Source: JBFMFH01 sp964481395
GTDB taxonomy: Bacteria > Acidobacteriota > Vicinamibacteria > Vicinamibacterales > JAKQTR01
Assembly: GCA_964481395.1 (NCBI GenBank)
Contig: CAYZYG010000010.1
Span: 1-64,000, forward strand
Reading direction: 5' to 3'
Length of the DNA stretch: 64,000 nt
Numbering within the stretch: the first letter of the stretch is position 1; each line of letters starts with the position of its first letter. Below the pieces are notes generated by a model, which worked only from the letters and a program-made list of their open reading frames with translations, made no database searches and had not been told where the DNA came from. Shown one piece after another: positions 17,842-26,818 of this stretch. Made by a program: the position numbers and the translations under genes.

Positions 17842-19383
17842 ATGGCCCCCAAGACCTCCCGATCCTGGCTGGACCGCGGACTGACCCTGGTCGAGCGCGT
17901 CGGCAACGCCCTGCCGCACCCGGCCACGCTCTTCCTCGTCGCCACGCTCGTCGTGGTCGCGGTCTCGGCGGTGATCGCAGGGTTCGGCCTCACGGTCACC
18001 CACCCGGCGACGGGCAAGCCCGTCACGGCCGTCAACCTGCTCTCGGTCGAGGGCCTGCACCGGATCCTGAACGGACTGGTCACGAACTTCACGAGCTTCG
18101 CGCCGCTGGGCACCGTGCTGGTCGCCATGCTCGGCATCGCCGTGGCCGAGGGAGCGGGCCTGATCGCGGCAGCGCTGAAGCTCCTGGTGCTCTCGGCGCC
18201 GAGACGGCTGCTGACCTTCACCATCGTCTTCGCCGGCGTGATGTCGAATACCGGAGGCGAAGTCGGCTACGTGCTGCTGCTGCCGCTGTCGGCGTTGGTC
18301 TTCCTGGCGGTCGGACGCCATCCGCTTGCCGGGCTGGCGGCCGCCTTCGCCGGCGTGTCGGGCGGGTACAGCGCGAACCTGCTGCTCGGCACGATCGATC
18401 CCCTGCTCGCGGGACTGACGCAGGAGGCCGCCCATCTCGTCGATCCGGCGTACCGTGTGAATCCCGCAGCCAACTACTACTTCATGGCCGCGTCGACGGT
18501 CTTCGTCGCCCTCGCGGGCACCTTCGTCACCGAGCGAATCGTCGTGCCCCGCCTCGGGGCCTGGAAGGGCTCGTCGGAATCCGACACCATCGCGCCGCTC
18601 ACGCCAGCCGAGCGCCGCGGGCTGTGGTTCGCCCTTGCCGCGACGGCGCTGCTGGCCGTCATCGTGCTCGCGGGCGTCCTTCCGGAGGCGGGGTTCCTGC
18701 GCGATCTCAAGACCGGCGACGTCCTGCACTCGCCGCTGCTCACGGGCATCGTGGCCTTCATCTTCGCCGGCGGCGTGTTCGTCGGCGTGGCGTACGGGAT
18801 TGGCGCCGGGACGGTCCGGCGCGACACCGACGTGCTCAAGTCCATGAGCACGTCGATGGAGACGATGGGCTCGTATCTGGTGCTGGTGTTCTTCGCAGCC
18901 CAGTTCGTCGCGCTGTTCAACTGGACCAATCTCGGGCTGATCGTGGCCGTCGAAGGCGCGGCGTTGCTCAAGGCCCTCGGCCTGGGCACGGTGCCGCTGA
19001 TGGTCTCGTTCGTGGCGCTCTCCGCGGCCATCAACCTCGCCATGGGCAGCGCGTCGGCGAAGTGGGCCATCCTGGCGCCGGTCTTCGTCCCGATGTTCAT
19101 GCTCCTCGGCTACACGCCCGAGTTCACCCAGGCGGCCTATCGCGTGGGCGACAGTGTCACGAACGTGATCTCGCCGATGATGTCTTACTTCGCGCTGATC
19201 ATCGCGTTCGTGCAGAAGTACGACGCGAAAGCCGGGCTGGGAACGGTGGTGGCGCTGATGCTGCCCTACTCGGTCACGTTCTTCGTCGGCTGGACCATCT
19301 TCCTCATCGCCTGGGCCCTGCTCGGGATTCCGGTGGGCCCCGGCGCACCGCTGCTGATGGACTCGCCGGCGCACGTCCAGTAG
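17842..19383 (+). CDS. AbgT-family transporter (p-aminobenzoyl-glutamate / antifolate efflux type)
   Basis: 513 residues with roughly a dozen hydrophobic segments. AbgT members import p-aminobenzoyl-glutamate or export sulfonamides and p-aminobenzoate in antiport with protons. Family blocks visible: LPHPATLFLVATLVVVAVSA near the start, VMSNTGGEVGYVLLLPLSAL (about 135-155), GGYSANLLLGTIDPLLAGLT, and GSASAKWAILAPVFVPMFM (about 405-425). The ribosome site is weak (ATAGGTCT before ATG 17842). It sits 39 bases after the permease stop and may be read from the same promoter, though the two need not be functionally linked. No folate-salvage hydrolase is present nearby. Confidence 0.92.
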   Translation: MAPKTSRSWLDRGLTLVERVGNALPHPATLFLVATLVVVAVSAVIAGFGLTVTHPATGKPVTAVNLLSVEGLHRILNGLVTNFTSFAPLGTVLVAMLGIAVAEGAGLIAAALKLLVLSAPRRLLTFTIVFAGVMSNTGGEVGYVLLLPLSALVFLAVGRHPLAGLAAAFAGVSGGYSANLLLGTIDPLLAGLTQEAAHLVDPAYRVNPAANYYFMAASTVFVALAGTFVTERIVVPRLGAWKGSSESDTIAPLTPAERRGLWFALAATALLAVIVLAGVLPEAGFLRDLKTGDVLHSPLLTGIVAFIFAGGVFVGVAYGIGAGTVRRDTDVLKSMSTSMETMGSYLVLVFFAAQFVALFNWTNLGLIVAVEGAALLKALGLGTVPLMVSFVALSAAINLAMGSASAKWAILAPVFVPMFMLLGYTPEFTQAAYRVGDSVTNVISPMMSYFALIIAFVQKYDAKAGLGTVVALMLPYSVTFFVGWTIFLIAWALLGIPVGPGAPLLMDSPAHVQ

Positions 19384-19452
19384 GAGAACGGGGACCGGGG
19401 ACCGGGGGCCAGTTGTGGCAGTGCCCACTGGCTGGCCAATGGTGGCCACGGA

Positions 19453-19583
19453 CCGCTTCACGACCGAGCGGGTGGCGCCGGACGGGCGCCCGCCGCGGCG
19501 GAAGGCCCTCAGCCGTGGTCTCGGTTTTGGGCCTGAGCGGCGGTGGGCTGTCCGGCGACAGGACCCTCGACGGTTGTGAAGCG
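19453..19583. mobile_element. MITE-like element, copy 2, overlapping the end of ftsH
   Basis: Same interior as 9401-9535, bounded by CCGCTTCACGACC (19453-19465) and GGTTGTGAAGCG (19572-19583), which are imperfect inverted repeats. The end of ftsH, including its stop codon, lies inside it. A GGGGACC heptamer run (19388-19410) precedes it. Confidence 0.7.
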
Positions 19584-21392
19584 CCACACGGGCTGTCCGA
19601 GCGCGGCGAGCTCGTGCTCGTCCAGCGTTTCCTTCTCGAGCAGGAGCCTGGCGCTGCGCTCCAGCAAATCCCGGTTCGTCTGCAGCACCCCGACGGCCGT
19701 CGCGAAGGCCTCCTCCACGAGCGTGCGGACGGCCGTGTCGATGGCCTGGGCCGTCTGCTCGCTGTACGCGCGCTCACCGGGCGTCATGCCCGGCTGGCCG
19801 AGGAACCCCTGCCGGTCACGGTCGTACGCGATATGCCCGAGTTCCGGCACCATCCCGTAGCGGGCGACCATACTGCGGGCGATATCCGTCGTCCGCGCCA
19901 GATCGTCGGATGCGCCGGTGGACCAGTGGCCCCAGACGACCTGTTCGGCCGCGCGTCCGCCGAGCAGCACTGACATCTTGCGGAGCAGCTCCTCCTTCGT
20001 CATGAGGAACCGGTCTTCGGTCGGCCGCTGAATCGTATAGCCGAGCGCCCCGATGCCCCGCGGAATGATCGACACCTTGTGGACCGGGTCGCAGCCCGGC
20101 AGTGCGGCCGCAACCAGCGCGTGGCCCATCTCGTGGTAGGCCACGATCTCCCGCTCCCGCAGATTCAGCAGGCGGTTCTTCTTCTCGAGGCCCGCGACGA
20201 TGCGCTCGATCGCGGCCGAGAAGTCCGCCATCGTAACCTGTTCCGCCCCGCGGCGCGTCGCCACGAGCGCCGCCACGTTGACCAGGTTGGCGAGGTCGGC
20301 TCCGGCGAAGCCCGGCGTGAGCCCGGCGACCGCATCGGGATCGACGTCCTCGGCCGCCCGAATCTTGGGCAGATATACCTTGAGGATTTGAGCGCGGCCA
20401 ATGCGGTCCGGCCGGTCCACGAGCACCTGGCGATCGAACCGTCCCGCGCGCAGGAGCGCCGGGTCGAGGATCTCGGGTCGATTGGTCGCGCCGAGCAGGA
20501 CGATCCCGCTGGTCGGATCGAAGCCGTCCAGTTCGACGAGCAGCTGATTGAGCGTCTGTTCCTTCTCGTCGTGACCGCCCATGCCCGGCATGGCGTTGCG
20601 CGCCCGGCCCATGGCATCCAGTTCGTCGATGAAGATGATCGCCGGCGCTTTCGCCCGGGCCTGTTCGAACAGGTCGCGCACGCGCGCCGCGCCAACGCCG
20701 ACGAACATCTCGACGAACTCAGACCCGCTGATCGAGAAGAAGGGCACGGCCGCCTCACCGGCGACGGCTCTCGCGAGCAGCGTCTTGCCGGTTCCCGGCG
20801 GGCCGACGAGGAGGATGCCCTTGGGCATCCGCGCGCCGAGACGGGCCTTGCTCTTCGGGTCTTTCAGGAACTCGACGACCTCCTCGAGTTCCGCCTTCGC
20901 CTCGTCGACGCCCGCGACATCCGTGAACTTTGTCTTGGTGTCCGCCTCGACGTAGATCTTCGCCTTGCTCTTGCCGATGGAGAGCATGCCGCCCGGACCG
21001 CCCATCCGCTCGGCCATCCGCCTGGCGAAGAAGGCCCAGATGGCGAAGAAGAGCAGGATGGGCAAGACCCAGGACAGCAGCGTGGCGAGGAATGGGCTCT
21101 CGATCTGCCCGGAATACGCCACCTTGTGCTCTTCGAGGAGTGCCGCCACGTCGCTGTCCACGCGGGTCGTGATGAAACGGCTCTTGCCGTCGATGGGCTC
21201 GGTGAACTCGCCCCGGACGTCCGTCGCGGACACGACGACTTCCTTGATCTTCTTTTCTTTCAGGTACTTCTGGAAGTCGCTGTAGGGAATGGGCGCGACC
21301 ATCTGGGTGGCGACCCACGCGTTGTGCAGGAGCACGACACCGATGGCCGCGAACACCACGTACGCCAGGTTGAATCTCGTCGTCTTGTTCAT
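19509..21392 (-). CDS. ftsH: ATP-dependent zinc metalloprotease FtsH
   Basis: 627 residues, a membrane-anchored AAA+ protease that extracts and degrades membrane and short-lived cytosolic proteins as a hexamer. Two membrane helices (about 9-27 and 104-122) flank a short periplasmic domain. Walker A GPPGTGKT is at 197-204, Walker B IIFIDELDAMG at 252-262, and the Arg fingers lie in RAGRFDRQ. The protease site is HEMGH (420-424), with Asp near 496 as third zinc ligand. ATG 21392 follows GGAAGAGACGG; longer upstream readings lack a membrane-anchor character. The last 24 residues (604-627, from RFTTVEG) are encoded by the MITE-like repeat, so the tail is not the ancestral one. The core is complete and presumably active. 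Confidence 0.96.
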   Translation of the reverse strand: MNKTTRFNLAYVVFAAIGVVLLHNAWVATQMVAPIPYSDFQKYLKEKKIKEVVVSATDVRGEFTEPIDGKSRFITTRVDSDVAALLEEHKVAYSGQIESPFLATLLSWVLPILLFFAIWAFFARRMAERMGGPGGMLSIGKSKAKIYVEADTKTKFTDVAGVDEAKAELEEVVEFLKDPKSKARLGARMPKGILLVGPPGTGKTLLARAVAGEAAVPFFSISGSEFVEMFVGVGAARVRDLFEQARAKAPAIIFIDELDAMGRARNAMPGMGGHDEKEQTLNQLLVELDGFDPTSGIVLLGATNRPEILDPALLRAGRFDRQVLVDRPDRIGRAQILKVYLPKIRAAEDVDPDAVAGLTPGFAGADLANLVNVAALVATRRGAEQVTMADFSAAIERIVAGLEKKNRLLNLREREIVAYHEMGHALVAAALPGCDPVHKVSIIPRGIGALGYTIQRPTEDRFLMTKEELLRKMSVLLGGRAAEQVVWGHWSTGASDDLARTTDIARSMVARYGMVPELGHIAYDRDRQGFLGQPGMTPGERAYSEQTAQAIDTAVRTLVEEAFATAVGVLQTNRDLLERSARLLLEKETLDEHELAALGQPVWRFTTVEGPVAGQPTAAQAQNRDHG

Positions 21393-21534
21393 GTCCGTCT
21401 CTTCCAATCGACGCGCCGACGCGCCGATTCGTGACAGGGGGCGAGGCTGGCTGGAAGCCGGAACCAGGGGGCGAGCGATCGTCGTCATATTCTTATGGGC
21501 TGGGCCCCGACCGTTCAAGCCCCGGGAGTTCGAC

Positions 21535-22485
21535 ATGACCAACCAGGAACAGCAGGCAGTTCTCACCGTCGTCTTGATGGCCGCGTTCGCCGACGGCAAC
21601 AACGATCCGACCGAGCGCGCCGAGGTGAAGCGCATTGCCGACTCGCTCGCCCAGGGCAGCGAGATCAACGTGGCGGCGATCTACCAGGACGTCCTGCTCA
21701 AACGGGCGTCGCTGGAAGGATCGGTGCAGGCACTCGGCTCTCCCGAGACGCGCCGACTCGCCTACGAGCTGGCCGTGGGCGTGTGTGACGCCGACGGCGC
21801 CATGGGCGCGGCGGAGCGCGAGTTCCTGACGAGGCTGCAGGGCGTCCTCGGGTTCGACGCGCCGGCGGCGGCCGAGGCGCGGGCGTTCACGGAGCAGGCC
21901 GAGGCTCTGGCCGTGGCGCCCCTGGCCACGGTGTCTCCGGCGGAGCCGGCGATGCTGTCGAGCACGATGCCGGCCGAGGAGCAGGACCGCGTCATCCTGA
22001 ACTACGCGATCCTGAACGGCGCCCTGGAGCTGCTGCCGGACACGCTGGCGTCGATGGCCATCATCCCGCTCCAGATGAAGATGGTCTACCGGATCGGCAA
22101 GTCGTACGGCTTCGAGCTGGATCGCGGCCACATCAAGGACTTCCTCGCCACGGCGGGCATCGGCGTCGCCTCGCAGTACGTCGAACAGATCGGCGTCAAG
22201 CTGGTCGGCAGCCTCTTCGGCCGCGGCTTGGTGGGCGGGCTGCTCGGCGGGGTGGCCAAGCAGGCTGTCAGCTCGGGATTCTCGTTCGCGACGACCTACG
22301 CGCTCGGCAAACTCGCGGTGCGCTACTACGCCGGCGGGCGGACGTTCTCGACGCAGGTGCTGAAGGACACGTACGCCAGCCTGCTGGGCGAGGCCAAGGG
22401 GATGCAGGGGCAGTACATGCCGGCCATCCGCGAGAAGGCTCGGACGGTCAACGTCGCCCAGATCCTGCAGGACGTGCGGCAGTAG
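21535..22485 (+). CDS. TerB-like / DUF697-like protein of unknown function
   Basis: 316 residues. The first about 115 residues look like a TerB-type helical domain: VLMAAFADGNNDPTERAEVKRI and AVGVCDADGAMGAAEREFLTRL carry the repeated acidic DGxxxxxE pattern. The second half (IPLQMKMVYRIGKSYGFELDRGHIKDFLATAGIGVASQYVEQ, followed by a Gly-rich hydrophobic stretch and FATTYALGKLAVRYYAGG) resembles DUF697, found in membrane-associated YcjF-like proteins. It is probably peripheral to the inner membrane. ATG 21535 is preceded by CCGGGAG. It is transcribed divergently from ftsH across a 142-base gap, so the two may share control. Confidence 0.7.
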   Translation: MTNQEQQAVLTVVLMAAFADGNNDPTERAEVKRIADSLAQGSEINVAAIYQDVLLKRASLEGSVQALGSPETRRLAYELAVGVCDADGAMGAAEREFLTRLQGVLGFDAPAAAEARAFTEQAEALAVAPLATVSPAEPAMLSSTMPAEEQDRVILNYAILNGALELLPDTLASMAIIPLQMKMVYRIGKSYGFELDRGHIKDFLATAGIGVASQYVEQIGVKLVGSLFGRGLVGGLLGGVAKQAVSSGFSFATTYALGKLAVRYYAGGRTFSTQVLKDTYASLLGEAKGMQGQYMPAIREKARTVNVAQILQDVRQ

Positions 22486-22584
22486 GCGCCGCAGCCCGGT
22501 TCCTTGACGACGGCCGACGCACCACCGATGATCGTCTTACTGGATATCGACCGGCCGGCGTCGGCGGCCGCGCAAGGGAGCACC

Positions 22585-25482
22585 ATGACTGTTCGGGTCC
22601 GGATCGGCGTCGCATTCCTCCTGCTCGTGCTAATCGCCGGCCTCGCGCCGGCCTACGCCGCCGGTGCTGCCGGGCCGGTGCCCCGGGAGGAGATCGGGGC
22701 CGCGCTCCAGTCGTCCCCCCAGGGGCCACCTGCCGACAATCCCGCTCTCAACGCGCAACTGGATCAGCCCGTCCCCGTCGATCCCCGGATCAAGATCGGC
22801 TACCTGCCCAATGGCCTGCGCTACTACGTCAGGGTGAACGGCCGCCCGTTCCGGCGCGCCGAGCTGAGGCTGGCCCTGAACGTCGGCTCGGTCGTGGAGG
22901 ACCAGGACCAGCTCGGGCTGGCGCACTTCCTCGAGCACATGGCGTTCAACGGCAGCGAGAACTTTCCCAAGCAGGATCTGGTGAAGTTCATGGAGTCGAT
23001 CGGGATGCGGCTCGGGCCCGGCGTGAACGCGCACACGGGCTTCGACGAGACCGTCTACGCCCTGCACGTGCCGACCGACAACGCCGAGGCCATGCGCAAG
23101 GCGTTCCTCTTCCTGGCGGACGTGGCGCATCGGCTTTCGTTCGACCCGGATGCCATCGACAAGGAGCGCGGCGTCATCATCGAGGAATGGCGTCAGGGAC
23201 GCGGTGCCGACGCGCGTATGCAGGACGCGCAGTCGCCGATCCTCCTGAAGGGGTCCCGTTACGGAGAACGGCTGCCGATCGGCACGAAGGAATCGATCGA
23301 GACGTTCTCGCCGGACGCGCTGAAGCGCTTCTACAAGGATTGGTACCGCCCGGACCTGATGGCCGTCATCGCCGTCGGCGACTTCAACCCGTCGGATGTC
23401 GAGGCGCTTATCAAGAGCACGTTCGGGAGCATTCCCGTGCCGGCCACGCTGCGGCCCCGGCCTGAGTTCGAGGTGCCGGATCACCCGGAGACCGCCTTCG
23501 CCATCGCGACGGACCCGGAGGCCACGGCGACGACCATCGGCATCTACAACATGCTCCCGCTCCGCGATCAGACGACGATCGGCGCCTACCGGCAGATGCA
23601 CGTCGAGCGCCTCTACACGACCATGATGAACGCTCGTCTGGTCGAGCTGACGCTCAGGGCCGACCCCCCGTTCCTCCGGGCCGGCACGTCCCGCGGCATC
23701 TTCGTCCGGACCAAGGAAGCCGCCGCGCTCATGGCGCTCGTCAACGAGAACGGGATCGAGCGGGGCCTCGAGGCGCTCGTGACCGAGTCGGCACGCGCGG
23801 CCCGCTTCGGCTTCACGGCCGCCGAGCTCGATCGGGCCAAGGTCGAAACGCTCCGCCTCTACGAAAGCGCCTACGCCGAGCGCGACAAGGAGGAGTCAAC
23901 GGATCTCGCGGCGGAGTTCATCCGAAACTTCACTCAGAAGGAGCCGCTGCCGGGCATCACGTACGAGTACGGCATGGTGCGGCGGTTCGTTCCCGAGATC
24001 ACGCTCGCCGAGATCAACAAGGTCGCGAAGGAATGGGCCGGCGGCAGCCGCGTGGTCCTCGTGAACGCGCCGTCCAGACCCAACGTACAGGCGCCGTCCG
24101 AAGCGAAGCTCGCCGCCGTCATCAAGAGCGCCACCGAAGGCGACATCCGGCCGTACGTCGACGCTTCGACTGACGCGCCGCTCCTGGACCCGTTGCCGGA
24201 GCCGGGCACGGTCGTCAACGCCGCGAGCCGAGGCGCGTACGGGCTGACGGAGTGGCGGCTCTCGAACGGCGTCCGCGTCGTGCTGCAGCCGACCGACTTC
24301 AAGCAGGACGAGGTCATCTTCCGGGCGACGAGCCCGGGCGGCACGTCCCTGGCCAGTGACGCGGACTACATCGCGGCGCTGACCGCCAGCCGCGTCATCG
24401 GCGCCGGCGGGCTGGGCTCGTTTGACGCCATTCAGCTCCGGAACGCGCTGGCGGGCAAGGCCGGCGTGGTGGAACCGTACATCGACGAGTCCGAGGAGGG
24501 TCTGGCCGGTGGCGCGTCACCGAAGGATCTCGAGACGCTGTTCCAGCTGATCTACCTGACGTTTACTCAGCCTCGCGCCGATGCGACGATCTTCAAAGTC
24601 CTCACCGACCAGATGAAGACGATGCTCGCGAGCCAGCAGGCCAGCCCGGAGTACCTCTTCGAACAGACGCTGCGGACCACGCTCGCGCAGAACCACTTCC
24701 GCGCCCGGCCGCTGACCCCGGAACTGGTCGGCGAGATGAGCCTGGAGAAGTCCTTCTCGTTCTACAAGGATCGGTTCGCCGACGCCAGCGACTTCACCTT
24801 CGTCTTCTCGGGGAACTTCGATCTCGCGGCCATCAGGCCGCTGGTCGAACGTTACCTCGCGTCGCTGCCGTCGATCCGGCGCAAGGAGACGTGGAAGGAC
24901 GTCGGCATCACACCGCCGTCGGGTGTTGTCGAGCGCGTCGTGCGCAAGGGCATCGAACCCAAGAGCCAGGTGGGCATCGTGTTCACGGGCCCGATGACCT
25001 GGGACGTCCCGAACCGCGTGGCGCTCGACGCCCTCGGCATCGTTATCGAAACCCGGCTCCGCGAGACGCTGCGCGAGGCGCTCGGCGGCACCTACGGCGT
25101 GGTGGTCGAGGCCAGCGCCAGCAAGATCCCCGAGCCCCGCTACAGTGTCACACTGCAGTTCGGGTGCGCGCCGGATCGCGTGGATGAGCTGGTCAAGGCC
25201 CTCTTCCGGGAAATCGAGTCGCTCAAGACCGGAAGCGTCACCGATCGCGAGGTGGATGACACCCGCCAAGCGCTCTTCCGCGGGCACGAGACGACCCTGG
25301 CGCAGAACGGTCGCCTCGTCGCCGCCCTGACGGAGATCTACCAGAACGGCGAGGACGTCAGCGTCTTCTACGGCATGCCGATGCAGTACAACAAGCTGAC
25401 CGGCCAGATGATCAAGGACGCGGCCGGCCGCTTCCTGGACACGGCGAATTACGTCAGGGTGACGCTGCTGCCGGAGAAGTGA
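22585..25482 (+). CDS. M16-family zinc protease (pitrilysin type), secreted, two-module
   Basis: 965 residues with a signal peptide (VRIGVAFLLLVLIAGLAPAYA). The inverted zinc motif HFLEH is at 114-118, with the downstream Glu ligand in IDKERGVIIEEWRQ. The C-terminal half (from about 590, GLTEWRLSNGVRVVLQPTDF) is the second, inactive M16 module lacking HxxEH. Together they form the clamshell that encloses unfolded peptides for cleavage in the periplasm. ATG 22585 follows AAGGGAG; an upstream in-frame start would place a non-signal segment first. It is a monocistronic gene ending at the terminator at 25491. Confidence 0.94.
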   Translation: MTVRVRIGVAFLLLVLIAGLAPAYAAGAAGPVPREEIGAALQSSPQGPPADNPALNAQLDQPVPVDPRIKIGYLPNGLRYYVRVNGRPFRRAELRLALNVGSVVEDQDQLGLAHFLEHMAFNGSENFPKQDLVKFMESIGMRLGPGVNAHTGFDETVYALHVPTDNAEAMRKAFLFLADVAHRLSFDPDAIDKERGVIIEEWRQGRGADARMQDAQSPILLKGSRYGERLPIGTKESIETFSPDALKRFYKDWYRPDLMAVIAVGDFNPSDVEALIKSTFGSIPVPATLRPRPEFEVPDHPETAFAIATDPEATATTIGIYNMLPLRDQTTIGAYRQMHVERLYTTMMNARLVELTLRADPPFLRAGTSRGIFVRTKEAAALMALVNENGIERGLEALVTESARAARFGFTAAELDRAKVETLRLYESAYAERDKEESTDLAAEFIRNFTQKEPLPGITYEYGMVRRFVPEITLAEINKVAKEWAGGSRVVLVNAPSRPNVQAPSEAKLAAVIKSATEGDIRPYVDASTDAPLLDPLPEPGTVVNAASRGAYGLTEWRLSNGVRVVLQPTDFKQDEVIFRATSPGGTSLASDADYIAALTASRVIGAGGLGSFDAIQLRNALAGKAGVVEPYIDESEEGLAGGASPKDLETLFQLIYLTFTQPRADATIFKVLTDQMKTMLASQQASPEYLFEQTLRTTLAQNHFRARPLTPELVGEMSLEKSFSFYKDRFADASDFTFVFSGNFDLAAIRPLVERYLASLPSIRRKETWKDVGITPPSGVVERVVRKGIEPKSQVGIVFTGPMTWDVPNRVALDALGIVIETRLRETLREALGGTYGVVVEASASKIPEPRYSVTLQFGCAPDRVDELVKALFREIESLKTGSVTDREVDDTRQALFRGHETTLAQNGRLVAALTEIYQNGEDVSVFYGMPMQYNKLTGQMIKDAAGRFLDTANYVRVTLLPEK

Positions 25483-25490
25483 TCGTGGGA

Positions 25491-25510
25491 GTGCCTGCCG
25501 CCGCAGGCAC
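25491..25510. terminator. Bidirectional terminator-like hairpin
   Basis: GTGCCTGC-CGCC-GCAGGCAC is a perfect 8-bp stem with a 4-base loop, placed between the convergent M16 protease and ABC binding-protein genes. There is no strong T tract, so termination efficiency is uncertain. Confidence 0.7.
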
Positions 25511-25516
25511 CCGCAT

Positions 25517-26818
25517 TCAGAACTCCTGCTCTGCCGTCCAGTCAAGCCACTGAGCTCGCCTGAGGGCGAGGGCCTGCGCTTCGTCGACGCCGTAGGTCTG
25601 GCGGTAGAAGCCCAGTATCCGCTCGTGCACCGCGGTGTCGCGAAAGCGATCCGGATAGGCGCCCTTGGCCATGATCAGAAGGTCGATGGGGTACTCGAGC
25701 CGGCGGGCGCAGTTCATCGGAGTCCAGGGCAGCGCGTACACGCGGCCCTCGCGGACCGCACGCAGCCGTTGGAGTTCGCGGAAGTAGGGCGACTCGGCCA
25801 ACTCGCGAGGCGGGTGATATCCGGCTGACGTCGGCAGGAAGATCACGTCCGGATCGAGGGCGAGAATCTGTTCGGCGTTGAGCAGGACACGGGAGCCCGC
25901 GCCTCGATAGGCGTTCTCCGCGCCGACGATCCGCTCGATCATCCAGGACTCGGCGGACTCGGTGCCCCACACGTACGCGGCGCCGCCCGCCTCACGCGCA
26001 GTCGGGGCGAGGCCCAGGTAGAGGACGCGCGGGCGTCGGCCGGCCGTGCCGGCCAGCCGTGATCGGATCTCCGCTTCGACCCCCTCGAGCTCATCGGCCA
26101 GGCGCGCGGCCTCCGCTTCGCTCCCGAACAGCGCGCCCAGCACGCCGATCTCGTGACGCAGGGTCTCGAGTCCCCGTCCGCGATAGTCGGCGGGTGAGCG
26201 CAGCACCACCACGGGAAGCCCCATCGCGTCGAAGACGCTCACGAGCCGCTCCGCGGTCTCCGGCGACGTCCCGACGGTACAGTCGCCAACGCGCAGGATC
26301 ACCACCTGCGGCTTCGCCGCAGCGATGGTCTCGATGTTGATCGCGTCACCGCTGGTCCAGGCCGCGCACGGCAGTTCGGTCAGCCATGGATGCAGGGCCC
26401 GCATCGTACCTGCACCGTCGGTCAGGCCGAACTCACCGCCGTCCGGAGCGGGATACGTGTAGGCCCACGTCCGCTGCTGGGCGGAGGACCCAACGGCGAC
26501 CACCGTACGAATTGTGCCTAGACGAGTCATGACGGACTCGACGAATCCGTCGCTAATCGTCGCGACGCGCGTCAACTGCGCGGGCACGCGCACGACGGAT
26601 CCGCGCATGTCGGTCACAAGGCGAACCGCGGTCTGCGGCTGGGACGGCTGGGAACGCGAGTCTCCGACGTCAGTCCCGCGGAAGCGGGGATCCAGGGCTG
26701 GATTCCGGGCTCCGCTTCGCCCCTCGCCTTCGGGGGTGTCGGACTGATCCCGACATGCCGCCAGGTTCAGGACAGCGAGAGCCAGCACCGTAAGCGAGAC
26801 GCAGAGTCGCCCCATCAT
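25517..26818 (-). CDS. ABC transporter metal/siderophore/cobalamin-binding lipoprotein
   Basis: 433 residues, a class III binding protein (FhuD/BtuF type). The lipobox is LNLAAC (Cys 22), so the mature protein is lipid-anchored. Domain features: VRVPAQLTRVATISDGFVES, the long linker helix, AGYHPPRELAESPYFRELQRLRAVREGRVYALP near the end. It should capture a metal complex or corrinoid outside the cell for the permease/ATPase pair encoded just upstream. The start ATG overlaps the ATPase stop (ATGA), indicating coupling; a second ATG follows. Residues about 31-51 (SGARNPALDPRFRGTDV) are the translation of a REP-like repeat inserted in frame between lipobox and domain. The protein is longer than usual for the family. 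Confidence 0.88.
   Translation of the reverse strand: MMGRLCVSLTVLALAVLNLAACRDQSDTPEGEGRSGARNPALDPRFRGTDVGDSRSQPSQPQTAVRLVTDMRGSVVRVPAQLTRVATISDGFVESVMTRLGTIRTVVAVGSSAQQRTWAYTYPAPDGGEFGLTDGAGTMRALHPWLTELPCAAWTSGDAINIETIAAAKPQVVILRVGDCTVGTSPETAERLVSVFDAMGLPVVVLRSPADYRGRGLETLRHEIGVLGALFGSEAEAARLADELEGVEAEIRSRLAGTAGRRPRVLYLGLAPTAREAGGAAYVWGTESAESWMIERIVGAENAYRGAGSRVLLNAEQILALDPDVIFLPTSAGYHPPRELAESPYFRELQRLRAVREGRVYALPWTPMNCARRLEYPIDLLIMAKGAYPDRFRDTAVHERILGFYRQTYGVDEAQALALRRAQWLDWTAEQEF
26668..26726. repeat. REP-like palindrome inside the binding-protein gene
   Basis: CCCGCGGAAGCGGGGATCCA and the following GGGCTGGATTCCGGGCTCCG are the same dyad, in reverse, as the intergenic copies at 37506-37571 and 52322-52434. 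The frame is kept through it. Confidence 0.8.

Noticed and set aside
15253..19587. Giant antisense frame of about 1,440 codons opposite the permease and AbgT genes.
   Set aside because: Composition is a mirror of the sense genes (Arg/His/Gly-rich, no domain); the sense strand has clear families.
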